Shown here one piece after another: positions 53,601 through 61,100 of a DNA stretch of 64,000 nucleotides (positions are counted from its first letter, which is position 1; the number at the start of each line of letters is the position of its first letter). Position numbers and translations under genes: made by a program. Under the pieces are notes generated by a model that saw only the letters and a list, made by a program, of their open reading frames with translations, had not been told where the DNA came from and made no database searches. Where the stretch lies: positions 124,001 through 188,000 of the forward strand of contig NZ_BAABAQ010000019.1 in NCBI RefSeq assembly GCF_039537505.1. Direction: 5' to 3'. The DNA is from Streptosporangium oxazolinicum (GTDB taxonomy: Bacteria; Actinomycetota; Actinomycetes; Streptosporangiales; Streptosporangiaceae).

Positions 53601-55071
53601 TACCCGGCCGTGAGGACTCCGGTTCTTCGAACGGCGCCGCGAACGGTTCTTCGGACGGCTCTTCGGACGGCTCCTCCGGCGGATCCTGGGGTGGCTCCTC
53701 GATGACGACGTGCGCGTTCGTGCCGCTGATCCCGAACGAGGAGACCGCGGCCCGGCGCGGGTGGTCCCGTACCGGCCACTCCCTCGCCCCGGTGAGCGGG
53801 GCGAGCCCTCCCGCGTCCCAGTCGACGTGCGGCGACGGCTCGTCGATGTGCAGGCTGGCCGGGAGCACCCCGTGCCGCATCGCCATGGCCATCTTCATCA
53901 CGCCGCCGATGCCCGCCGCGGCCTGGGTGTGCCCGATGTTGGACTTGAGCGAGCCCAGCCACACCGGATCCGTCACCGGGCGGGCCCGGCCGTAGGTCTC
54001 CATGAGGGCGCCCGCCTCGATCGGGTCGCCCAGGCCCGTACCGGTGCCGTGCCCCTCGACGGCGTCCACCTCGGCGGGGTCGACGCCGGCGTCGGCCAGC
54101 GCGGCGAGGATCACCCGCCGCTGCGCGACCCCGTTGGGCGCCGACAACCGGCTGCTCGCGCCGTCGGAGTTGACCGCGCTGCCGCGCAGCACCGCGACGA
54201 TCGGGTGGCCCCTGCGCCGGGCCTCCGAGAGGCGCTCGACGAGCACCAGCCCGACCCCTTCCGCCCAGCCGGTGCCGTCGGCCGAGGCCGAGTAGGCCTT
54301 GCAGCGACCGTCGGGGGACAGCCCGCGCTGGCGGCTGAACTCGACGAACGTCGCCGGGGTGGCCATCACGGTGCTCCCGCCCGCGACGGCCATCTCGCAG
54401 TCTCCCCGGCGCACCGCCTCCGCCGCGTAGTGCAGCGCCACCAGCGAGGACGAGCACGCCGTGTCCACGGTGACCGCCGGTCCCTGCAGCCCGAAGGTGT
54501 AGGCGACGCGGCCCGAAGCGATGCTCCCGGCGCTTCCGGTGCCGACGAACCCCTCGAAGCCCTCGGGCGCGCGGGTGTGGCGGGAACCGTAGTCGGAGTA
54601 CATGACGCCGGCGAACACCCCGATCCGCTCCCCCGACAGGGAGCGCGGGTCCAGCCCGGCGCGTTCGAAGACCTCCCAGGAGGTCTGCAGGAGCAGCCGC
54701 TGCTGCGGGTCGATCGTCAGCGCCTCGCGGGGGCTGACGCCGAAGAGCTCGGGGTCGAAGTCGGCGGCGGAGTACAGGAAGCCGCCCTCGGCGGCGTAGC
54801 TGGTGCCCTCCCTGTCCGGGTCGGGGTCGATCAGCTCGTCCAGTGGCCAGCCCCGGTCACGCGGGAACGGGCCGATCGCGTCGGTCCGCGTCTCCACCAG
54901 CCGCCACAGGTCCTCCGGCGACCGGACGCCGCCGGGGTACCTGCACGCCATCGAGACGATCGCCAGCGGCTCGCGTACGGAGAGCTCCAGCTGTTCCAGT
55001 GCCGCGCGGGTGCGCATCAGGTCGGCCGTGGTGCGCCGGAGGTACTCGCGGAACCTGTCTTCATTCGCCAT
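44641..55071 (-). CDS. Type I PKS B, two modules: KS-AT-(DH inactive)-ACP and KS-AT-DH-ER-KR-ACP
   Basis: 3476-aa PKS. Docking helix MANEDRFREYLRRTTADLM. Module 1: KS (Cys206 in DTACSSS, His341 in HGTGT, His381 in NIGHTQ), AT (Ser675 in GHSQG, YASH at 774-777: methylmalonyl type), a DH-like segment with HRLGERPVLVG in place of HxxxGxxxxP, no KR, ACP Ser1323 in GLDSM. Module 2: KS (Cys1552), AT (Ser1999 in GHSQG, YASH at 2101-2104), DH (His2319 in HVVDGTVLVP, intact), ER (HSAAGGVGG from 2894), KR (LDD, Tyr3223 in AYAAAN), ACP Ser3394 in GFDSL, C-terminal docking tail. Predicted output: one alpha-methyl ketone unit, then one fully reduced alpha-methyl unit. The KS-AT linker of module 1 carries an EEPSEEPSEEP repeat. 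Confidence 0.94.
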   Translation of the reverse strand: MANEDRFREYLRRTTADLMRTRAALEQLELSVREPLAIVSMACRYPGGVRSPEDLWRLVETRTDAIGPFPRDRGWPLDELIDPDPDREGTSYAAEGGFLYSAADFDPELFGVSPREALTIDPQQRLLLQTSWEVFERAGLDPRSLSGERIGVFAGVMYSDYGSRHTRAPEGFEGFVGTGSAGSIASGRVAYTFGLQGPAVTVDTACSSSLVALHYAAEAVRRGDCEMAVAGGSTVMATPATFVEFSRQRGLSPDGRCKAYSASADGTGWAEGVGLVLVERLSEARRRGHPIVAVLRGSAVNSDGASSRLSAPNGVAQRRVILAALADAGVDPAEVDAVEGHGTGTGLGDPIEAGALMETYGRARPVTDPVWLGSLKSNIGHTQAAAGIGGVMKMAMAMRHGVLPASLHIDEPSPHVDWDAGGLAPLTGAREWPVRDHPRRAAVSSFGISGTNAHVVIEEPPQDPPEEPSEEPSEEPFAAPFEEPESSRPGRAETPAPVVWTVSGHTERALRDQIGRLRAHVAENPGLAPADVAHSLRTGRADLSHRAVAVGTDLHRLAGELAAVERGLPSRRAVQGEAVTNGRPVFVFPGQGSQWAGMARELLAASEPFGDEMRRCAEALAPHVGWDLLEVVSSGDETLLGRVDVVQPALFSMMVSLAAVWRSLGVEPAAVVGHSQGEIAAAHVAGALDLADAAALVARRSAAILDIAGTGAMASIGLSAGKLRRLLGGRDEIAVAAVNGPEATVVSGEAGAVRALVARCEAEGIRARLVPVDYASHSPAVEPLREPLLARFAGIRPRTSTVGFFSTVTAAEIDTSALDAGYWYDNLRRPVRLAETVTALLEAGHRCFLEVSPHPVLVVPLRDTFDDAGVEAHALATLRRDDGGLEQLLTSAGSLFAAGIPVDWGSAAKGRRVALPTYAFQERRFWLDTRDEGAPLPTGAAGAGHPVLGVVVEPADGRAVLFTGGVPGGSGGWARQHRLGERPVLVGSALVELALAAGERLGLPKVDDLAFLAPVDVPDGPVQLQVEVNAENDGATFTIHSRRESGDDGDVRDGVDGGEPWRLHASGSLSAGDPDDPDDHGDPRDPVEGVGIPEAWPPPDAEPVDVDAGYARLADAGVRYGPRLRRVRAAWRSDGGVFAEVTPPDGDGVGGGGGFVLHPALLDGMAQTAFLDRAVRAHERGEPPEAAVPFSWTGVRAYAAATGPVRVRLTWTGPDAFSLIASDATGRVVLTVEEVRVRPAAGKPGNPGEPVPTPAPAPRLRRATRRAVPEEAVPADALAGLSESEREERVLDLVGRTVAGVLGYESAQAVRPDRPFRDLGLDSMTGVRLRDHLSRVLGRRLPSTLVFDHPSPRALARHLSRTAPDGPSRAVARRGRTAEDPIAIVAMACRYPGGVSTPEQLWELLESGGDAVGPFPADRGWNLGGLFDDDPDNPGTSYARDGGFIHDAAEFDADFFEMNPREAKAADPQQRLLLETSWEAFQRAGIDPAALRGSRTGVYVGLIYTEYGGRAQDDPREYGGYLGTGSAGSVASGRIAYTYGLRGPAITVDTACSSSLVALHLAAQGLRGGECDLALVGGATLMATPATFVEFSRQRGLSPDGRCRAFADAADGTGFSEGVGLLLVERLSDARRNGHPVLAVLKGSAVNQDGASNGLTAPNGPSQERVIEEALRAAGLSPADVDAVEAHGTGTTLGDPVEAQALLATYGAARGDRPPLRLGSLKSNIGHTQAAAGVGGIIKMVLALEHGTLPRTLHVDRPSRHVDWDRGGVALLTENTPWPVGERPRRFGVSAFGMSGTNAHVVVEEPPAPEAAPAPEPEPFGGPVPLVLSARSARALRGEARRLRAYLERHPQAALADVAAALVTTRAEFGHRAVVVAADREEALAGLADVADGAPSASAVTGHARDPRAPVLLYPGQGTQWEGMARALLAESPVFAKRIGECAEALDPVTGWSLLEALRGGADLGRVDVVQPVLWAVMTGLTALWESFGVRPAAVIGHSQGEIAAALTSGALSLQEAAAVVALRSRAIRAIAGGGAMLSVAASRELVRAALDTLGAGDAVSVAALNGPASTVVAGEVGAVHRVLRELEEQGVRVRPIDVDYASHSPQVEALEAELLEILPRTAPDRAFTVGVFSTVTGARIEPGDGTGFGSPGYWYRNLRRPVLLQAAVEAAAAAGHEVFVEVSPHPVVGMGVQEILEAVPGVERPAVLGTLRRDDGGMARVLTSVAEAWVNGVPVDWPGYLGERRGRVPVLPTYAFDRRRYWLDAAVTPGTPAVTGTPAGARPVTHPLLSTAVRAASEDGLLLFGRLSLDGQPWLGDHVVDGTVLVPGAVLAELAGHAGELAGAARVDELTLRRPLVLDGSGAAEIQVSVGPAERDGLRPVGIHARPADTDDPLGAPWTAYAAGSLAPLPGPAARPVPAEWPPPGAVPVDVGGLYEDLAARGYHYGPAFRGLRGAWRSGEEVLAEVFLEGPPGYRVAPTLLDAALHAVGLAGLFPDDGAVRLPFAWHGFTRYADATVSSPVRVRVRRTGDDTVAVELATPEGEPVAGVEAVTFRAADPADLATAGADEPLYELAWDPVRPGVGVPRERVQVLDAIGDPEDSGEGLGAVLAALDAGEPAPEVIVVPAGGEAGPVPEAVRAALLRTLGTLQRGLADGRLTGTLFVVRTRRAVEAVPGESSGALDGAGVWGLVRGVQAEEPGRVVVVDTETASTPLSEVLDAVASGEPQIAIRDGGPLVPRLRPRRRDPVPSGAGNWRLEAAESGVADDLAYRPVEDRPLGGGEVRVAVRVAGLNFRDAMLALGMYPGAADLGTEGAGVVLAVGGDVTGIGPGDRVMGLIPGGIGPEAVTDHRLLVPIPEGMSFAQAATVPAVFLTAYYALRDLAGARPGEWLLVHSAAGGVGGAAIQLARHWGLTVFGTASPAKWPALEEAGLPPGRIAGSRDLSFADAVRAATGGRGVDIVLNSLAREFVDASLELLAPGGRFVEMGKTDVRDPDEVRARHSAHYRAFDLAEAGPDRIGRMLAELADLFEGGILTPLPVTSWDAGRAPDAVRHLGLARHVGKVAIRIPRPIRTGGTVLVTGATGGVGRLVVPHLAGEHGARHLLLLSRRGARAEGAGRLREELEGLGAKVTFAAVDVADAGALARVLADVPDEHPLTAVVHAAGVLDDATLANLAPERLDTVLRPKVDGAWHLHELTRDLDLAAFVLFSSAAGIVGGAGQSAYAAANVFLDALAVARTREGLPATSIAWGLWRSESAMTGSLSAVDRARMARSGLLPLSPGRGLALLDAAMAAAEPSLAAVRLDLARLAELPDPAPTLRALVRGRALPEKAGDDPSGSGPALPRTLADTEPARQGELMTATVLRYVEAVLGRAPGDAGDAEGEGRSFKELGFDSLTAVELRNRLGKATGLRLPATIVFDHPTPAALAGHLLGRLAPGDPEPGDPKQGGQEPGGQAAEEVPATAEELFRFIDSELRP

Positions 55072-55141
55072 TCGGTGAACCGCTCCCCGTTGTCGTCCGT
55101 CGTCCTCGGAAGTGCTCGCGGCGAGTGCTCGCGGCGTCGGA

Positions 55142-58100
55142 TCAGTCGCTCAGTTCTCGGTCCAGCAGCCCGAACAGCTCATCATCGGACGCTGAATCCA
55201 CGCCAAAGAGCGGCTCCCCGCCGCCGTTCACGGCGACCCCACCGGCGGCCCCGCCGGTGTCCAGGGCGTTCAGCGCGGCCCGCAGCGCCCGGACCAGGTC
55301 GACGCGCCGCCGGTGGTCGGGTGCCAGGTCCGACGCCGAGGACACCCAGGTGTCCAGCGCCGCCGTGTCGAACGCGGGCCGGTCAGGGGCGTAGCGCTCC
55401 AGCAGGTGCTCGGTCAGCGCCCGCACGGTGGGGTGGTCGAACAGCACGGTCGCGGGGAGCCGCTCACCGACCTCGGTACCCAGCCGGTTGCGCAGCTCGA
55501 TCGCCGTCAGCGAGTCGAGACCGAGGTCGAACAGTCCCCGGTCGTCGGGAACCCGCGCCGGTCCGGCGAGGCCGAGCACCTCCGCGACCCGGCCGGCGAC
55601 CGTGTCGCGTACCACGGTGCGCGACGCGGCCTCGTCCATGCCGGGCAGGCGCCGGGCCAGCGGCACGGTCACCCCGGCGGGCCGGACGGGGACCAGGCCG
55701 CCGAGCACCTCGGGAAGGTCGTCCCGCCGCCGGGCGAGCGCCGCCTGGTCGAACCAGACCGGTACCACCACGGCCAGGCCGCTCGCCAGCGACCTGTCGA
55801 GCAGCCCCAGCCCGGCGTCGACGGGCAGCGCGCGGATGCCCAGCCGGTCGAGCCTGGCCCGCGCCGCTCCGTCGAGCCCGGCCGCCATCCCGGCGTCCGA
55901 TCCGGTCTCCCACAGTCCCCAGGCGAGGGACGCGCCCGGCAGGCCCGCCGCCCGCCTGTGGTGGGCGAGCGCGTCCAGGAAGGCGTTCGCCGCCGCGTAG
56001 CCCGTCTGCCCGGCGTTGCCGAGCACGCCCGCGACCGAGGAGAACAGCACGAACGCCGTCAGCGGCAGATCCCTGGTGAGACGGTGCAGGTTCCAGGCCG
56101 CGTCCACCTTGGGGCGCAGGACCCGCTCCAGCCGCTCGCCGGTCGTGTTCTCCAGCACCGCGTCGTCGAGCGTGCCCGCTATGTGGAACACGGCGCCGAG
56201 CGGCCTGCCCGGGTCGAGATCGGCGAGCAGTGCCTCGGTGGCCGTCGCGTCCGCGAGGTCGCACGCGGCCGTCCTAACCCGCGCGCGGTCGCCGAGTTCT
56301 TCGGCGAGGGCGCGCAGCGCCGGGTCGGCGCCGCCTCGTCTGCTGACCAGCAGGAGGTGCCGGGCACCGTACTCGGCGACCAGGTGGCGGACGACCTCGG
56401 CGCCGAGCGCGCCACCGGCGCCGCTGACCAGCACGGTGCCCGTCCCGAGCTCCGGCGGGGTCCCGGGGGCGCCCGCCACCGCGCGCAGGCGCGGCCGGAA
56501 CGCCCCGCCCCGGCGGATGGCGAGCTCACCGGGCCTGGCCGCCACCGCGCGCGGCAGCAGCGCGGACGACTCCCCGTGCCCGTCGACGTCGACGACGCTG
56601 ATCCGTCCGGGGTACTCCTGCCGGGCGGCGCGGACCAGGCCCCACAGCGCGGACTCCGCCAGCCCCGGCAGCCGGTCGTCGCCGTCCACCGCGACCGCCC
56701 CGCGCGTCACCACCACCAGGTGCGCCCGCTCGGGCAGCGTGAGGATGCTCTCGCGGACCGCCTGAAAGCGGGAGCGGACGGCGACGGCCGGGTCCTGGCC
56801 GTCCTGCTCTCCGCCGTACGTGACCGTGGGGAACGGCAGGTCCAGGCCGTCGCCGTCGCGGACCAGCACGATCGTGTCCCCGCCGTGCCCGCCGCTCCCC
56901 CCGTCCGCCGGTGCCGTACCGGCGAGGTGCGTGGGGCTCCAGGCGAGCTCGTACGGCCGGGCCGAGGTCCCGCCGCCGCGCAGCAGGGCGCTCTCCTCGA
57001 TCCGGCGCACCCGGACCTCACCGGCCGACAGCACCGGGCGTGCTACGCCGTCGGCGTCGGCGCTGGAGACGCTGACGACGTCGAGGGCGAACGTCTCCTC
57101 TCCGGTGTGTCGGATCCTGACCCGCAGCGGCCCGCGCGGCTTGCCGTGCGAGTGCACCTCCCGCCAGGTGTGGGGGACCCTGATGCCTCCCTCCACCGCC
57201 TCGCCCGCGTCGGCGATCCACGGGTGCAGGGCGGCGTCGAGCAGTCCGGGAACGAGATCGTCGCCGGTGTCCACCTCGGCGTAGAGCTCCTCCCCGGTTG
57301 TCCACAGCGCGCGCAGGCCCTGGAACGCCGGGCCGTAGTCGTACCCGCGCTCGGCGAAGGCCGCGTAGATCCCCGTGACGTCCACCGGGCGGGCCTCCGG
57401 CGGGCGGTGCCCCGACCAGCCGGGGGCGGGTCCGGCGTCGCCCAGCACGGCCTCGGCGTGCAGGGTCCACTCGTCGGCGGCCGGTCCCCGGCCGGGTCGC
57501 GCGTGCACCCGCACCGCGTCGTCCGCCACCGTGACCCTCAGGTGCGTCTCCTCCTCGGCGCCGACCGCGACGGGGGCGTGCAACGTCAGCTCCCGCACCG
57601 TCGCCTTGCCGTGCCGGTCCGCCAGCCACCCCAGCAGGTCGACGAGGGCGGTGGCCGGGAGGATCGGCGTGCCCGCCAGCGCGTGGTCCGCCAGCCACGG
57701 CTGCCTCCGCTGGGACAGCACGCCCGTGTAGAGGGTCTGCGCCCCGTCCGGCACGGTGATCGAGGCGGTGAGCAGCGGGTGGCCCGGATCCTCGGCGCCG
57801 ATTCCGGCGGCGGTCCCGGCGGTCCCGTCCTCGGCCGGTGGCAGGAGCCACAGGCGCTCCCGGTGGAAGGGGTAGGTGGGCAGCGGCACGACGACAGCGT
57901 CCCCGCCGCCCTCGCCGAGCAGCGCCCGCCAGTCCCAGGCGACGCCCGCGACGAAGGCCCGTGCCACGAACGACCAGAGCGCGAACGGATCGTCGTGCCC
58001 GCGGTCGAGCGTGGAGATCGCCACGCCGTCCTCTCCCAGGTCGTGCTGCCGGACCATCGCGGTCAGCCCGGCGTCGGGCCCGACCTCCAGGAAGCGCGCC

Positions 58101-61100
58101 GCGCCCAGCTCGCGCATCCGGCCGACCGCGTCGGCGAACCGCACGGTCCCGCGTACCTGGGCGGCCCAGTGCGCGGCCGACCCGAGCGTGTCCGCCCCGG
58201 CCTCCCGCGCGGTCAGCGTGGACACGACGGTACGGGTCACGGGCCCGGTGGGCAGGTCGCCGATCTCCTCGCGGAAGGCCGCAAGCATCGGCTCCATGTG
58301 CGCGGAGTGGAACGCGTGGCTGACGGTGAGCGGCCTGACGCGGTGCCCGCTCCCGGCCAGGACACCGGCCAGTTCCTCGACGGCTTCGGCGTCTCCGGAG
58401 AGCACCACGGAGCCGGGCGCGTTCACCGCCGCGACGTCCACGCGTGCCCCGGTCTCCGCGATGAGCCGTTCCACGGTCGGCGGGTCGGCCTGGACGGCGG
58501 TCATCGCGCCTCCCGGAGGGAGTTCCTGCATCAGGCGCCCTCGGACGGCGACGAGCGCCACCGCGTCGGGCAGGCTCAGCGCCCCGCCGACGTGCGCGGC
58601 GGTGATCTCGCCGATGGAGTGCCCGGCGACGAGGTCGGCGGGCAGACCCCACGACTCCAGCAGCCGGAACAGCGCGACCTCCACCGCGAACAGCGCGGCC
58701 TGGGTGTACCGGGTCTGGTCGATCGGTCCGGCGGCGGCGTCCCCGGACACCACCCCGGCCACGTCCGTGCCGTCCACCCCGCGGAACTCGGCGCTGACCT
58801 CGTCGAAGGCCCGCGCGTACGCCGGGAAGGAGCGGTGCAGCTCGGCGCCCATGCCGACGCGCTGGCTACCCTGGCCGGTGAACAGCACGGCGGTCCCGCC
58901 GCGCGCCGGTGTGCCGGTGAGCACCGAGGGGAGGGAACCTGGCGGCGTCGCGGTGCCGTCGACCAGGTGGTCGAGGCCGGCGAGCAGTTCGTCCCGGTCG
59001 CGGCCGAGAACCACGGCCCGCCGTTCGAACGCGGTCCGTGTCGTCGCCAGGGACAGGGCGACGTCGACGACCCGCAGGCCGGGGTCGGCGAGCACGTGCC
59101 GCCTGAGCCGGACCGCCTGCTCCCGCAGCCCGGCCGCGTCACGGGCGCTGAGCACCCACGGCACCACCGCCCCGGCCGCTTTATTGGAAGCGCCGTCGGG
59201 GGCGCCGCTCGCCGCCGAGGGTGCCTCCTCGCCCGACTCGAGGATGACGTGGGCGTTGGTGCCGCTGATCCCGAACGACGAGACCGCCGCCCGGCGCGGT
59301 CCCGGCGTGTCCGGCCAGGCGGCCGGTTCGGCGGGCACCGACACGGTGCCGCCGGACCAGTCGACGTGCTCGGTGAGCCTTCCCCGGTGCAGAGTGGCCG
59401 GTACGCGCCCGTGCCGCATGGCGAGCACCATCTTGATGATTCCGGCGACCCCCGCGGCGGCCTGGGTGTGCCCGATGTTCGACTTCACCGAGCCCATCAG
59501 CAGCGGGCCCCGGTCCTCGCGGTCGCGGCCGTAGGTGTTGAGCACCGCACCGGCCTCAATCGGGTCGCCGAGCCTGGTACCCGTGCCGTGCGCCTCCAGC
59601 ACGTCCACGTCCACCGGCCGCAGGCCCGCGCCGCGCAGCGCGCTGCGGATGACCCGCTCCTGGGAGGGCCCGTTCGGCGCCGTGAGGCCGTTACTGGCGC
59701 CGTCCTGGTTGACCGCGGAACCGCGGACGACGGCCAGCACCCGGTGCCCGTTGCGGCGGGCGTCCGAGAGCCGCTCCAGGACGAGCAGCCCGACGCCCTC
59801 GCCCCACGCGGTGCCGTCCGCGTCGGCCGAGAACGGCTTGCAGCGGCCGTCCGGCGCCAGGCCGCGCTGCCGGCTGAACTCGATGAACGTGGCCGGGCTC
59901 GCCATGACGGTCACGCCACCGGCCAGGGCGAGCGCGCACTCGCCCGACCTGAGCGACTGGGCCGCCTGGTGGACCGCCACCAGCGACGAGGAGCACGCGG
60001 TGTCCACGGTCACCGCCGGTCCCTCCAGCCCGAGGGTGAAGGAGATACGGCCGGAGGCCACGCTGCCCGCGCTGCCGCTGACCAGGTATCCCTCCAGGTC
60101 CCTGGCGGTACCGCGCCGCTGGTGCACCCGCGCCCCGTAGTCGGAGTACATGACGCCGACGAAGACGCCGCTCTGCGTGCCGCGCAGCGCGGCCGGGTCG
60201 ATCCCGGCGTCCTCCACCGCCTCCCACGCGGTCTGCAGCAGCAGGCGCTGCTGCGGGTCCACGGCGAGGGCCTCGCGCGGGCTGATCCCGAAGAACCCGG
60301 GATCGAACTCGGCGGCGTCGCGGAGGAACCCGCCGTGCCGGGTGTAGGAGGTCCCGGAGCGCTCGGGATCGGGGTCGAACAGGTCCGGGTCCCAGCCCCG
60401 GTCGGTGGGGAACCCCGAGATGGCGTCGCCCCCCGAGGCGAGCAACTCCCACAGCTCGGCCGGGGTGCGCACCCCGCCGGGGAACCGGCACGCCATGCCG
60501 ACGATCGCGATCGCGTCGTCGTCGGCGGCACGGCCCGGCGCGACCGTTTCCTCCGGCTCGTCGTCCCGCGTCCCGGCGCCGGTCGTCTCGTCGAGGAAGC
60601 GGACCAGGGCGACCGGGTTCGGGTGGTCGAAGACGATCGTCCCCGGCAGGCGGACGCCGAGTTCGTCGCTGAGCCGGTTGCGCAGCTCCACCGCCGTCAG
60701 GGAGTCGAAACCGAGGTCGCTGAAGGAGCGCTCCGGTTCGACCTCCGCGCCGTCGGCGTGCCCGAGCACCGCCGCGACCGCGTCGAGCACGAGGTGGGAG
60801 GTGTTCCGCACCGGTGTGGCCGGTGCGCCCGCCGTGTCCGGCGCCGGTGCCCGTCGTACGGCCGACGTCCCTCGGTGCCGTTCCGCCGCCCGGGGGTCGA
60901 GGCGCGCCGCGACCACCGAGGCGGCGTCCAGCCGCAGGACGCGGTCGAACAGCGCGGTCCCGTCGGCCTCGCTCATCGGCTTGATGCCCGCCCGGCCGAG
61001 CCGGGCGACGTCGCGGTCGGTGAGCCCGGCGCCCATGCCGGCGCCGATGTCCCACAGCCCCCAGTGGACGGTCACCCCGTGCCCACCGGACAGCCGCCGC

